64,000 nucleotides of DNA from NCBI GenBank assembly GCA_963782465.1, contig CAWAJR010000005.1, positions 806,001 through 870,000 of the forward strand, read 5' to 3'. The notes under the pieces were generated by a model, which saw only the letters and a program-made list of their open reading frames with translations, searched no databases and was not told the DNA's origin. Numbering within the stretch: the first letter of the stretch is position 1; the number at the start of each line of letters is the position of its first letter. Source of the stretch: JAODBJ01 sp963782465. Its GTDB lineage: Bacteria; Actinomycetota; Acidimicrobiia; IMCC26256; PALSA-610. Shown in pieces: positions 54,750 to 63,918 of this stretch. Both the position numbers and the translations under genes were made by a program.

Positions 54750-55382
54750 TCAGTCGAGCGGCGGCAACGAATCGACGACCAACTTCGCGAACGCGACCTC
54801 GCCGGCCGGCAAGAAGTGGATGTGGTCCGACTGCAGGAGTTCGGGATGATCGGCGAAGCGGGCGTTCATGTCGATCACGCGCAGGTTCGGCCACCGTGTC
54901 GTCGCGTCGGTGATCGCCGCGTTCATGGCTCGCGGATCAGGCGGGATCGGCGAGTTCTCCTTGACGTTCACCCAGTAGACGCGCGCGAGGTGGCGCAACG
55001 GTGTGAGGTCGGCGTCGATCGCGGCTGCGGTCGTGGTGCAATTCCCGCAACCGTTGGTGCCGAGTTCCACGACCGCGACATCGGGTTTCTCCGTCCGCAC
55101 GAGCGCGGCGAGCGCGGCAGGCCAGCTGTCGACGCTGAAGCCCCCGGTGATCTTCGAACCGGGCCGGCCGTCGACCACGACCCGCCAACCCGCAGCCTTC
55201 CCGGCGGCTTCGACGGCCTTCGCCGACTGGAACAGCAGCGAGTCGCCCACGACGAGGACGACGCCCGGTTTCCGGATGTGCAGCGTTTCGGCGGCCGGCG
55301 AGTGCTTGCCGCATGCCGTGACGGATGTGGCGAAGACGGCCGCGCACACGAGGGCTCCGGCAAGAGGCGCGCGACCGAGCAC
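54750..55382 (-). CDS. SGNH/GDSL-type lipoprotein hydrolase
   Basis: 210 residues. Lipoprotein signal with TACG lipobox, then block I VVGDSLLFQSA (nucleophile Ser), block III ELGTNGCGN and block V HIHFLPAGE with catalytic His. These act as esterases on lipids or cell-wall polysaccharide. Convergent with the restriction-like gene, with 12 bases between. Confidence 0.88.
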   Translation of the reverse strand: MLGRAPLAGALVCAAVFATSVTACGKHSPAAETLHIRKPGVVLVVGDSLLFQSAKAVEAAGKAAGWRVVVDGRPGSKITGGFSVDSWPAALAALVRTEKPDVAVVELGTNGCGNCTTTAAAIDADLTPLRHLARVYWVNVKENSPIPPDPRAMNAAITDATTRWPNLRVIDMNARFADHPELLQSDHIHFLPAGEVAFAKLVVDSLPPLD

Positions 55383-55439
55383 GGCGATTGCGCCCCCGCC
55401 TCGCCCGCTGGGAATCGATCTCGAAGGAAGTGCGCGCCG

Positions 55440-56054
55440 TCATTCCACTTTCAGCGCGCCATCGTGGACGATCGCCGGGAGCGGCCCGTCGGCAACGAGC
55501 ACCTCGCCGTCGATCCTGAACCAGTGGCCGCCGACGTTCTCCGTAACGTCGCGACCCGAGATGCCGGCGCGCCTCGCGACGACGCGCAGCACTCCACCGT
55601 GGGTCACCAGCACCGCGTCGTGGTCGGCGGCCGTGCTCGCGACGAGGCGCGCGAGCGCGGCGTCGAAGCGGGCGCGGAGATCGTCGTCGCTCTCACCACC
55701 CGGCGGTGCCGTCACCTCGCCGGCCCGCCACCGGTCGCGAAGGCCGGGCCAGCGTTCGTCGATCTCGGCCGCGGTGAGACCCTGGAATTCGCCGCCGTGG
55801 CGTTCCCGAAAACCCGGGTCGGTCACCACCCGGGCTCCGAGCGCGGCCGCGAGCGCCTCGGCGGTGCGCTGCGCTCGGGCCAGGTCGGACGCGAAGACCG
55901 TGGGGACGACCAGGCTGCCGGCGGCGAGTTGCGCGGCGCGGGCGCGGGCCTGGGCCTCGCCGAGGGCGGTGAGCGGGACGTCGATCCAGCCCTGCCAGCG
56001 TTGTTCCGTGTTCCACTCCGACTGGCCGTGACGGAGGATGCAAAGACGTCGCAC
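55440..56054 (-). CDS. Histidine phosphatase/phosphoglycerate mutase family protein
   Basis: 204 residues from GTG 56054 (VRRLCILRHGQSEWN); GTG 56096 is in frame. Phospho-His in LRHGQS, ERHGGEFQGL and VTHGGVLR. Lies 57 bases after the SGNH gene start, on the same strand. Acts on a phosphorylated small molecule or protein; a TetR-like operator sits upstream. Confidence 0.9.
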   Translation of the reverse strand: MRRLCILRHGQSEWNTEQRWQGWIDVPLTALGEAQARARAAQLAAGSLVVPTVFASDLARAQRTAEALAAALGARVVTDPGFRERHGGEFQGLTAAEIDERWPGLRDRWRAGEVTAPPGGESDDDLRARFDAALARLVASTAADHDAVLVTHGGVLRVVARRAGISGRDVTENVGGHWFRIDGEVLVADGPLPAIVHDGALKVE

Positions 56055-56115
56055 GGGACGGGAGTCAATCAGACCCCCGCGCGGTTTGACCTGCACGCAG
56101 GCAACGGAAAGACTT

Positions 56116-56127
56116 GACCGTTCGGTC
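56116..56127. promoter_or_regulatory. TetR-type operator
   Basis: Perfect palindrome GACCGTTCGGTC within TTGACCGTTCGGTCTAG, the kind of site bound by TetR-family fatty-acid or CoA regulators. Located between the divergent phosphatase and thiolase genes. Confidence 0.6.
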
Positions 56128-56149
56128 TAGTTCCCTCAGAGGAGGCCTC

Positions 56150-57304
56150 ATGGCCACTGCCGTCATCGTCGACGCGGTCCGCACCCCGCTCGGTCGTCGC
56201 AACGGAAAGCTCAAGGACAAGCACCCGGTCGACCTGGCCGCGCACGTACTGAAGGCGCTCGTCGATCGCAACGACCTCGACCCCGCACTCGTCGAAGACG
56301 TGATCATGGGCTGCGTGATGCAGGTCGGCGACCAGGGCATCAACATCGCCCGCAACGCCGCCCTCGCCGCCGGGTTCCCCGAGACCACCACGGGCACCTC
56401 GATCGACCGCCAGTGCGGCTCGTCGCAGCAGGCCGCCCACTTCGCGGCGCAGGGCGTGATCGCCGGCGCGTACGACGTCGTGATCGCGGCCGGCGTCGAG
56501 AACATGACCCGCGTCCCCATGGGCGCGTCGGTCATCCCCGGGAGTTTCCCGTTCGGCCCCCTGATGACGCAGCGTTACCCCGGCCTCGTGCCGCAGGGCA
56601 TCTCCGCGGAGATGATCGCCGAGAAGTGGAACATCAGCCGCACCGAGAACGACGCCTTGTCGGTGGAGTCGCACAAGCGCGCCGCCCGGGCGACCGAAGA
56701 GGGCCGTTTCGACCGGGAGATCGTCCCGATCAACGTCACCACCGAAACCGGCGACGAGGTGATGACCCGCGACGAGGGCATCCGTCCCGACTCGAACCTC
56801 GAGAAGCTGGCGACCCTGAAGCCGGCGTTCAAGCCCGACGGTGTGATCACTGCTGCCAACTCGTCGCAGATCACCGACGGGGCCGCCGCGCTGTTGATCA
56901 TGAGCGAGGAGATGGCGAACCGTCTCGGTCTGAAGCCCCGGGCGCGCTTCCACACGTTCGCGCTGGCCGGTGTCGACCCGGTGATCATGCTGACCGGCCC
57001 GATCCCGGCGACGACCAAGGTGCTCGAGAAGTCGAAGATGACGCTCGACCAGATCGACCTGGTGGAGATCAACGAGGCGTTCGCGCCGGTGGTGTTGTCG
57101 TGGGAGAAGGAACACCACCCCGACATGAGCAAGGTCAACGTCAACGGTGGCGCGATCGCCCTCGGTCACCCGCTCGGCTGCTCGGGCGCCCGCCTGATGG
57201 CAACACTGCTCAACGAGTTGGAGCGCTCCGGCGGCCGGTTCGGCCTGCAGACGATGTGCGAGGGCGGCGGCATGGCCAACGCCACGATCATCGAACGGCT
57301 GTAG
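56150..57304 (+). CDS. Acetyl-CoA acetyltransferase (thiolase)
   Basis: 384 residues. Nucleophile Cys in DRQCGSSQQ, His in GHPLG and the second catalytic Cys in CEGGGM. ATG 56150 has AGGAGG about six bases before. Degrades or makes acetoacetyl-CoA or longer 3-ketoacyl-CoA. The TetR-type operator just upstream suggests control by an acyl-CoA-responsive repressor, not encoded adjacent. Confidence 0.93.
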   Translation: MATAVIVDAVRTPLGRRNGKLKDKHPVDLAAHVLKALVDRNDLDPALVEDVIMGCVMQVGDQGINIARNAALAAGFPETTTGTSIDRQCGSSQQAAHFAAQGVIAGAYDVVIAAGVENMTRVPMGASVIPGSFPFGPLMTQRYPGLVPQGISAEMIAEKWNISRTENDALSVESHKRAARATEEGRFDREIVPINVTTETGDEVMTRDEGIRPDSNLEKLATLKPAFKPDGVITAANSSQITDGAAALLIMSEEMANRLGLKPRARFHTFALAGVDPVIMLTGPIPATTKVLEKSKMTLDQIDLVEINEAFAPVVLSWEKEHHPDMSKVNVNGGAIALGHPLGCSGARLMATLLNELERSGGRFGLQTMCEGGGMANATIIERL

Positions 57305-57359
57305 CCGTCAGAAGGGACGAACGGCTGTAGCCGTCAGAAGGACGAACGGCTGTAAGGCC
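57292..57359. repeat. Tandem direct repeat after thiolase
   Basis: About 2.6 copies of a 25-26-bp unit beginning CGAACGGCTGTAGCCGTCAG. The unit contains the hairpin ACGGCTGTAGCCGT, and the first copy encodes the thiolase stop. It may act as a terminator or be a small intergenic repeat expansion. Confidence 0.8.
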
Positions 57360-57433
57360 GGACGTTCGCGATACCCATCGCCGGGGCCGCGTTCGTAAAC
57401 TGAGGGGCGCCACGCCGGTGGCGCCCCTTGCTC

Positions 57434-57700
57434 ATGTTGTGGACCGTGACGCGGATCGTGATCGCCCTGGTGGCAGCCTTCGTGCTGTATCAGATCGGCG
57501 CGGGGTTCGTCCGCAACTTCGCCAACGCGGAACCGCCACCCGACGAGCCCGACGTATCCACGCTCGAAGACGTCGACTACCGGTACCGCTGCATCGTGTG
57601 CGGCGCGCAGGCCGTCGTGTACGCCGCCCAGGGCGGCGAAGAACCCGAGGCGCCGCGCCATTGCCGCGAGCCGATGGCCCTCATCGCGCCGATCACCTGA
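57434..57700 (+). CDS. Small membrane-anchored zinc-ribbon-like protein
   Basis: 88 residues. One hydrophobic helix (TRIVIALVAAFVLYQIGAGF), then YRCIVCGAQAVVYAA with a CxxC and a later RHC, suggesting a small metal ribbon. ATG 57434; TTG 57428 in frame. Family not recognised. Confidence 0.6.
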   Translation: MLWTVTRIVIALVAAFVLYQIGAGFVRNFANAEPPPDEPDVSTLEDVDYRYRCIVCGAQAVVYAAQGGEEPEAPRHCREPMALIAPIT

Positions 57701-57731
57701 TTCCCGCGTTGCCGGTTGCGGGGGCGGTCGA

Positions 57732-58403
57732 TCAGCCGGGGAGGAGCAGGCGGCACCATGTGGCGGCGAGCCAGCGCTCGTAGTGGTCGGCCGACCAGCC
57801 GCGCTCGACGGTGAGCAACGTGTAGAACTCCGCGCTGTTCGTCGCCCAGACCATGTCGGCGGCCTCCGAGATCGACACGCCATCGCGAAGTCCGCCGGCG
57901 GCGTCGAGGTCGGCGACGAACCGGCGCATGTTGGCCGCGCGGCGGGCACTGATCTCGTCCCACACCTGCTTGGCCTCGGGTTCGGTCGCGGCGGCGTCGC
58001 GCAGCGCGAGGAACAACGGCGCCACGCGGCTCTGGATGCGGCGGACGGCGGCGGCGTAGATCGCGACCTTGCGGGCCGGTTCCGGTTCGGCCCGGATCGC
58101 CTGCACGTAGTCGCGGTCCTCGGCGGCAACGGCCCGGTCGGTTCCCGAGATGGCCTGCTCGATCAACTCGCGCAGCACCACCGGTTTGCGCCCGACGAGT
58201 GCGTACACGGTGTCGACGTGCACACCGGCGGCCCGCGCGATCTCGGCAATGGTCGCCGCCCGGTACCCCTTGGCCACGATCGCCTGCCGGGCGGCGTCGA
58301 GGATCAGGCGCCGGGTTTCGTCGGATTGGGCGCGCCGCGCCGCGTTGTCGTACTCCCGGCCTTTCACCGCCCGGCGCTTGACTGGCTTCGCCACCACCGC
58401 CAT
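57732..58403 (-). CDS. TetR-family transcriptional regulator
   Basis: 223 residues. HTH TRRLILDAARQAIVAKGYRAATIAEIARAAGVHVDTVYALVGRKP; C-terminal ligand domain helical. ATG 58403. Divergent from the monooxygenase-like gene, whose promoter carries an inverted repeat. Probably its repressor. Confidence 0.9.
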   Translation of the reverse strand: MAVVAKPVKRRAVKGREYDNAARRAQSDETRRLILDAARQAIVAKGYRAATIAEIARAAGVHVDTVYALVGRKPVVLRELIEQAISGTDRAVAAEDRDYVQAIRAEPEPARKVAIYAAAVRRIQSRVAPLFLALRDAAATEPEAKQVWDEISARRAANMRRFVADLDAAGGLRDGVSISEAADMVWATNSAEFYTLLTVERGWSADHYERWLAATWCRLLLPG

Positions 58404-58411
58404 ACTTCCAT

Positions 58412-58426
58412 CCGAAGGTAATTCGG
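58412..58426. promoter_or_regulatory. Inverted repeat between TetR and ABM genes
   Basis: CCGAA (58412-58416) / TTCGG (58422-58426) with a five-base spacer, in a 42-bp spacer between divergent genes. Candidate TetR operator. Confidence 0.5.
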
Positions 58427-58445
58427 AGCAAATTGAGGGAGCACG

Positions 58446-58733
58446 ATGTACGCGTTCACGCAGGATGTCCCGATCGACGCGGCGTTCTACCAGCGGATCC
58501 AGGATGGCTTGGGCACCGAGATGCCCAAGGGCCTGATCTCCCACGTCGCCATCGAGCGACCCGAGGGCGGTTTGCGCTACATCGACGTGTGGGAGTCGGA
58601 GGAGGACTGCCTCCGCTTCGTCGAGGAGCGGGTCCACCCGATCGTGCACCCGCTGCTGCGCGAGCTCTTCGGCGACCAGTTACCGCCCGAGCCCGAGCGC
58701 GTCGCGATGACGGTCATCCACGCCTGGGCGTAG
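58446..58733 (+). CDS. Antibiotic biosynthesis monooxygenase-like protein
   Basis: 95 residues. YAFTQDVPIDAAFYQRIQDGLG and YIDVWESEEDCLRFVEERV match the dimeric alpha-beta barrel fold of ABM proteins. Such proteins act on quinones or aromatics. Divergent TetR probably regulates it. Confidence 0.75.
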   Translation: MYAFTQDVPIDAAFYQRIQDGLGTEMPKGLISHVAIERPEGGLRYIDVWESEEDCLRFVEERVHPIVHPLLRELFGDQLPPEPERVAMTVIHAWA

Positions 58734-58753
58734 TCGCCGCGTTCCCCACAACC

Positions 58754-58762
58754 TGTGGATAA
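58754..58762 (-). promoter_or_regulatory. Perfect DnaA box
   Basis: TGTGGATAA, exact inverted TTATCCACA. Preceded by CCACAACCTGTGG, a hairpin. It is the only perfect consensus DnaA box I found in the window, about 52 kb from oriC. Confidence 0.7.
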
Positions 58763-58814
58763 AGCTGTGAGGACTTACACGTTTGGGATTCCGTTGCTCG
58801 GAGTTCACGAGCGG

Positions 58815-59045
58815 TTAACGGTACGTGGTCGCCAGTACGAAACCGCCGGTGATGAGCAGGAGCCCGAGCAGCAGGTAGCTGTTCTGCTGGTCACCGGGCA
58901 GTACGCCGAGGTAGTTCGCGAGCACGACGACCAGGCCGACGAGCATCATCGTCGCCATCACCACCGGCACCCAGAGGCTGCTCGGCGGCGCCTTCTTCGG
59001 CGGCGGGGGCGTATAACGCGACCGCTTGGCTTTGGAGACCGGCAC
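58815..59045 (-). CDS. crgA: Cell division protein CrgA
   Basis: 76 residues. KRSRYTPPPPKKAPPSSLWVPV is the CrgA start, then two membrane segments (VVMATMMLVGLVVVLANYLG; LLGLLLITGGFVLATTYR). GTG 59045 leaves room for the trpG promoter, whereas ATG 59072 overlaps the opposite trpG start. CrgA recruits septal peptidoglycan enzymes and sits next to trpG in many actinobacteria. Confidence 0.9.
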   Translation of the reverse strand: MPVSKAKRSRYTPPPPKKAPPSSLWVPVVMATMMLVGLVVVLANYLGVLPGDQQNSYLLLGLLLITGGFVLATTYR

Positions 59046-59070
59046 GGCCGTCGAGATTAACGTTCCCGGC

Positions 59071-59664
59071 ATGGCGGCGCGGGTGCTGGTGATCGACAAC
59101 TACGACTCGTTCGTCTACAACCTCGTCCAATACCTCGGGGAGCTCGGCGCCGAGCCCGTCGTGCACCGCCACGACGCGATCACGCTCGACGACATGGACG
59201 CCCTGACGCCCGACGCGGTGCTGATCTCGCCCGGTCCGGGCCGTCCTGAAGACGCCGGGATGAGCAACGCCGCCATCGAGCATTTCGCCGAGCGGGGTGT
59301 TGCCGTGTTCGGCGTGTGCCTGGGGTTGCAGTGCATCGGCCAGCTCTACGGCGGCGACGTCGTGCGGGCGCCGCAGGTGATGCACGGCAAGACGAGCGAG
59401 ATCCGCCACACCGGCGCCGGTGTGTTCCGGGGGCTGCCGAACCCGATCACCGCGACCCGCTACCACTCGCTCGTCGTGGACCGTGCCTCGGTGCCCGACG
59501 GGCTCGAGGTCACGGCGGAGTCGGAAGACGGGTTGGTGATGGGCCTACGGCATCGCACCCTGCCGGTCGAGGGGGTGCAGTTCCACCCGGAGTCGATCCT
59601 CACCGATGCCGGGCACCAACTGTTGCGCAACTTCCTCGACAACGCGTCGGTAGCTACGCGGTAG
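59071..59664 (+). CDS. trpG: Anthranilate/aminodeoxychorismate synthase glutamine amidotransferase
   Basis: 197 residues. Class I glutamine amidotransferase: VLVIDNYDSFVYNLVQYL, nucleophile Cys in FGVCLGLQCIG, and HPESILT. Supplies ammonia for anthranilate or aminodeoxychorismate formation. Overlaps convergent mutY by 11 bp. Confidence 0.93.
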   Translation: MAARVLVIDNYDSFVYNLVQYLGELGAEPVVHRHDAITLDDMDALTPDAVLISPGPGRPEDAGMSNAAIEHFAERGVAVFGVCLGLQCIGQLYGGDVVRAPQVMHGKTSEIRHTGAGVFRGLPNPITATRYHSLVVDRASVPDGLEVTAESEDGLVMGLRHRTLPVEGVQFHPESILTDAGHQLLRNFLDNASVATR

Positions 59665-60451
59665 CGAGCCGGGCGACACCGCGCGCGACTTCGGCGAGGC
59701 CGTCGTCGATCAACGTGAACAACGCCTCGCCGTCGAGTTCGCACGCCGGCGCGGGGCCGTCACGCAGGCGCGCGAGTACCAACCCGCGCCGTTGCCGGAA
59801 CGAACCGGCGTACGGGCTCTGGCGGTGCCGGGTCTCTTCGGTGTGGGTACCGCGTGTTGCGCAAGAGGCGAACAGCGGGCACCGGTCGCAGCGCGGTGCG
59901 CGCGCGGTGCACACCGTCGCGCCGACGTCCATCAACGCGAGCAACCGGTCGCGCCCGACCAACGGCGACGCGATCGCGCGCGCGGCCGACTCGGCTTCCC
60001 GATCGTTCAACCGTTCACCGCGCACGCGTTCGCACACGCGGCGGATGTTCACTTCGATCCCGATGGTGTCGGCGTCTGTTGCCTGGGCGTCGATCGCGGC
60101 GGCGGTGTACCGACCCACCCCGGGGAGCACGGTGAGATCGTCGGGCCAGCCGTGGTCGGTGATGTGCGACGCGGCTTCCCACAACCAGCGCGCGCGGCGT
60201 GGGTAACCGAGCCTTCCCCAGGCGTGGATGACCGCGCCCGGGCCGGCGGCCGCCGTCGTCGCCGGGTCGGGGAAGCGCCCGATGAAGTCGTCCCACACCG
60301 CGGCGACGCGTGGCGCCTGTGTCTGGTGCAACATCACTTCCGACACGAGGATGAGCCACGGGTCGCGCGTTCGCCGCCACGGCAGGTCGTGACGTCCTTC
60401 GCGGGCGTACCAGCCGCCCAGCTTCGAAGGGGGCGCGGAGCCTCGCGCCAC
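59654..60451 (-). CDS. mutY: A/G-specific adenine glycosylase MutY-like
   Basis: 265 residues. HhH-GPD core (EVMLHQTQAPRV, helix-hairpin-helix VLPGVGRYTAAAI) and [4Fe-4S] cluster CTARAPRCDRCPLFASC. The position of the catalytic Asp, usually in DxNVRRV, reads IEVNIRRV, an apparent Asp-to-Glu change. C-terminal NUDIX-like region is short. GTG 60451 is one base after the pknB stop, so the genes are probably cotranscribed. Confidence 0.85.
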   Translation of the reverse strand: MARGSAPPSKLGGWYAREGRHDLPWRRTRDPWLILVSEVMLHQTQAPRVAAVWDDFIGRFPDPATTAAAGPGAVIHAWGRLGYPRRARWLWEAASHITDHGWPDDLTVLPGVGRYTAAAIDAQATDADTIGIEVNIRRVCERVRGERLNDREAESAARAIASPLVGRDRLLALMDVGATVCTARAPRCDRCPLFASCATRGTHTEETRHRQSPYAGSFRQRRGLVLARLRDGPAPACELDGEALFTLIDDGLAEVARGVARLATA

Positions 60452-60452
60452 G

Positions 60453-62393
60453 TCAGGTCGTGCTGGTCGTCGCGGGGGCCGCGGTGGTCGTCGTGGTCGG
60501 GGGGGCCTCACCCACGACGATCGTCACCGTGCTGCCCTGGTCGGCCTGCGTCCCGCCGCCGGGCTGCGAGTCGATCACCTTGCCCGCGTTGGCGCTGGTC
60601 GACGGTTGCAGCACGACATTCACCTGGAAGCCCGCGCCTTGCAGCTTCGACGTCGCCGTCGCCTGCGAATCACCCACGACGGACGGCACGGCCACCTGTT
60701 GCGGCCCGCTCGACACGACGATCACGACGGTGGAGTTCTTCGGCGCCTGCGTGTTCGGCCCCGGTTCGGTGCGGATCACCTTGCCGGCGGGCACGGTCGC
60801 GTTCGCCTCGGTCTTCACCTGCACGGCAAACCCGGCCTGGCCGACCTGGCCCGCCGCGACCGCCGAGTCTTCGTTGAGGACGTTCGGCACGGTCACCGGG
60901 TTCGGACCACTCGAAAGGATCATCGTGACGGTCGACCCCGCCGCCACCGACGTACCCGCGGGTGGGTCGGTGCGCAACACGCTCAATGCCGGCACGGTGT
61001 CGCTGGCCTCGGACTTCCCGATCACGACCTTCAAACCTTGCGCGACGAGCGCGGTCTTGGCGTCGGTCGCGTTCTGGTTGGTCACGTCGGCAATGGCGAC
61101 GTCGCCCTGGCCCGCGCTCACCGTGAGGCGAACGGTTCCACCCTTCTTGAGCAGCTGGTCGGCCTTCGGGCTCTGCGAGATGACGTTGTTCTTGACGACC
61201 TTGGTACTGGAAACGCGGGTACTCGTCACGACGAAACCGGCTTGGGTGAGTTGCGTGCGAGCGGCGGTGAAGGTGGAACCGACGACGTTGGGCACCTTCA
61301 GCTGGCCCTGTTTATCGCCCGCGATCTGTGTGATGAGGAACGCCGCACCGGCGATGAGCGCGAGCACGAGGAACGTGCTGAGTGTGATCACAGCGCGCGT
61401 ACGGCGGGAACGACCGGGCACGAGCGTGCCGGTGGTGACCGCGCCCGTGGCGCCGTCGTGCTGCGCGTAGGCCGCCGCGGCGCGGGGGTTCGCCATCGTG
61501 CGCGCGCTTTGCTCGGCGTCGTACACGAGCGCGGTGACGGGTGCGGCGGTGAGCGGGCGACCGCGCCGGAACCGTAGGAGGTCGGCGCGCATGTCGTCGG
61601 CGCTCTGGTAACGAAGGTCGGGGTCCTTCGCCATTGCGGTGAGGATGATCTGCTCGAGATCGGGTTCGACGTCGGGATTGCGACGCGACGGCGGCACGGG
61701 TGCTTCGCGAACGTGCTTGAACGCGACCGCGACGGGCGAGTCGCCGCTGAACGGCGCGATGCCGGTGACCATCTCGTAGAGCACGATGCCGAGTGAGTAG
61801 ACGTCGCTGCGGCCGTCGACGGGAAGTCCCTGGGCCTGCTCGGGCGAGAAGTAGGTGGCCGTTCCCATCACGGAGCCGGTCTGGGTGAGGCCGTCGCTGG
61901 TGCCGGCGCGCGCGATCCCGAAGTCGGTCACCTTGACGATGCCGGTCTGGGTGATGAGCACGTTGCCCGGCTTCACGTCGCGATGCACCACACCGGTGCG
62001 GTGCGCGAAGCCGAGTGCCGATGCGATCTCGGCGCTGATCTCCGCGGCTTGTGGCCCTTCGATCGGGCCGTCGGAGCGAATCACATCGCGCAGTGATCGT
62101 CCCTCGACGTACTCCATCACGATGAAGTAGGTGCCGGTCTCCTGGCCCCAGTCGTAGATCGCGACGATGTTCGGGTGGTTCAGGTTCGCGGCGGCCTGGG
62201 CCTCCCGGCGGAACCGCTCGACGAACGACGGTTCGCGCGCGTACTCGGGGAAGAGCGCTTTGAGCGCGACGGGTCGGTCCAGCAAGCGGTCGCGAGCGAG
62301 ATAGACCTCGGCCATCCCCCCTTGCGCCAACTCGCGCTGGATCTCGTACCGGTTGGAAAAGACACGGCCCACCAGCGACATCGCGTTCGACAC
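60453..62393 (-). CDS. pknB: PASTA-domain serine/threonine kinase PknB
   Basis: 646 residues. Cytoplasmic kinase (GGMAEVYLARD, VALK, HRDVKPGNVL, DFGIA, GTATYFSPEQA), membrane helix near 335-355 (TLSTFLVLALIAGAAFLIT), four PASTA domains at about 370-635 that bind peptidoglycan, and a Thr/Ala-rich end. Regulates growth and division in actinobacteria. GTG 62393; ATG 62381 is in frame. Part of the pbpA-pknB block. Confidence 0.95.
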   Translation of the reverse strand: MSNAMSLVGRVFSNRYEIQRELAQGGMAEVYLARDRLLDRPVALKALFPEYAREPSFVERFRREAQAAANLNHPNIVAIYDWGQETGTYFIVMEYVEGRSLRDVIRSDGPIEGPQAAEISAEIASALGFAHRTGVVHRDVKPGNVLITQTGIVKVTDFGIARAGTSDGLTQTGSVMGTATYFSPEQAQGLPVDGRSDVYSLGIVLYEMVTGIAPFSGDSPVAVAFKHVREAPVPPSRRNPDVEPDLEQIILTAMAKDPDLRYQSADDMRADLLRFRRGRPLTAAPVTALVYDAEQSARTMANPRAAAAYAQHDGATGAVTTGTLVPGRSRRTRAVITLSTFLVLALIAGAAFLITQIAGDKQGQLKVPNVVGSTFTAARTQLTQAGFVVTSTRVSSTKVVKNNVISQSPKADQLLKKGGTVRLTVSAGQGDVAIADVTNQNATDAKTALVAQGLKVVIGKSEASDTVPALSVLRTDPPAGTSVAAGSTVTMILSSGPNPVTVPNVLNEDSAVAAGQVGQAGFAVQVKTEANATVPAGKVIRTEPGPNTQAPKNSTVVIVVSSGPQQVAVPSVVGDSQATATSKLQGAGFQVNVVLQPSTSANAGKVIDSQPGGGTQADQGSTVTIVVGEAPPTTTTTAAPATTSTT

Positions 62394-62454
62394 CCTATCC
62401 GCCGGTTTTCCGGGCTTTGTGACGCCCCATACGACCCGTCAGTCCCTCCACGCG

Positions 62455-63918
62455 TTACTGCGGTTGCTGGGCGAGGAGCACTCGCAACTCTTGCGCGGCG
62501 ATGGGCGCGGCCACCGCGCCGCCGGTCGCCTCGTTGCCGAGGTTGCCGCCGTTCTCGACGAGCACGGCCACCGCGTACTGCGGGTCTTGGGCCGGCGCGA
62601 ACGCGATGAACCACGCGTGCGGGGCCTTGCCTTCGACCTGCGCAGTACCGGTCTTGCCCGCGACCTGCACGCCCGGGATCTGGGCCGCGGTGCCGGTGCC
62701 ATGGTCGACGACGTCGACCATGAACCGGGTGAGGGTCGCGGCCGTTTCCGGGGTCATCGCCTGGCGCCACACCTTCGGCTTGATCCGCCTCACGGTGCGG
62801 TTCTCGGCATCGCGCACTTCGCTGACGACGTGCGGCACCATCATCGTCCCGCCGTTCGCGACCGACGCCGCGATCATGGCCATCTCCAGCGGCGTGACTT
62901 CGATCGCGTTCTGCCCGATGGCGGCCTGGGCGAACACGGGCTGGTTGTCCTTGAACGAGCCGCGTTGGGGCCCGAGGCTGGGCACGGGCGAGGGGCTCAA
63001 GTCGGCGGGCGGCGCCGGTTTGTTCAGGCCGAACTGCTCCACGCCCGACGCCAGTTGCTCGCCGAGTTGGAGCCCGATCGCGCCGAACGTCGTGTTGCAC
63101 GACACGGTGAAGCTCTCCTCGAGCGTGCCCCCGCACGTTTCGCCCCCGAAGTTCTGCAAGGTGTTCGTCGTCTGCGGGAGCGGGAGCTCCTTCAGCTGCG
63201 GGTACGTCGTCGTGGGGGTCGCGATCCCGTCTTGCAACGCGAGGGCGGCGGTGACGACCTTGAAGGTCGAACCGGCCGGGTAGCGCTCGCGCCACGTGCG
63301 CGCGAGTTCGGGATTGCCGGGCGCCGCGAGCAACGCCTCTTGGACCTTCTGCACGTTGGTCGCGTTGTGGTTCGCGAGCGGGTTCGGATCGAAGCTCGGT
63401 TCGGAGTACATCGCGACCACGGCACCCGTCTTCACGTTGAGGGCAACGACGGACCCGGGGCGGCGGGCAAGACCGTCGCGCGCCGTTTGCTGGGCTTGTT
63501 TGCTCAGCGAGAGCACGACGGTGCCGACGCGGTCCTGGCCGTTCAGGAGTTGGCCGATGTTCGACAGGTTCAACGAAACGTCGCGCCCGACGAGATCGTC
63601 GTTGTAGGTGCGTTCCACGCCGAGGTTCCCGTACACGATCGACTGGTAGCCGACCACCTGCGAGAACAGCGACCCGAGCGGGTAGACCCGCTGCTGTTTC
63701 AGCTCGCCCTTCGTCGGTTTCGATTCGGCGACGATCTCACCGTCGGCGGTGATGATCGGCCCGCGCGGCCGGTTGATGTCGCGGATGAACGCCCGCACGT
63801 TGTTCGGGTTGTCTTTGAGGTTGTTCGACCGGAAGACCTGGAGATAGGTGAGCTGCCCGACCACGGCGAGGAACAACAACATGATCCCGACGCCGACGCG
63901 CCGGATCCCTTTGTTCAT
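62455..63918 (-). CDS. pbpA: Class B penicillin-binding protein PbpA
   Basis: 487 residues. N-terminal membrane helix (VGVGIMLLFLAVVGQLTYLQVF), dimerisation-type region, then transpeptidase motifs STFK, SCN and KTGT. Synthesises peptidoglycan cross-links with the RodA-like partner encoded just upstream. Overlaps the rodA stop (ATGA). Confidence 0.95.
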   Translation of the reverse strand: MNKGIRRVGVGIMLLFLAVVGQLTYLQVFRSNNLKDNPNNVRAFIRDINRPRGPIITADGEIVAESKPTKGELKQQRVYPLGSLFSQVVGYQSIVYGNLGVERTYNDDLVGRDVSLNLSNIGQLLNGQDRVGTVVLSLSKQAQQTARDGLARRPGSVVALNVKTGAVVAMYSEPSFDPNPLANHNATNVQKVQEALLAAPGNPELARTWRERYPAGSTFKVVTAALALQDGIATPTTTYPQLKELPLPQTTNTLQNFGGETCGGTLEESFTVSCNTTFGAIGLQLGEQLASGVEQFGLNKPAPPADLSPSPVPSLGPQRGSFKDNQPVFAQAAIGQNAIEVTPLEMAMIAASVANGGTMMVPHVVSEVRDAENRTVRRIKPKVWRQAMTPETAATLTRFMVDVVDHGTGTAAQIPGVQVAGKTGTAQVEGKAPHAWFIAFAPAQDPQYAVAVLVENGGNLGNEATGGAVAAPIAAQELRVLLAQQPQ

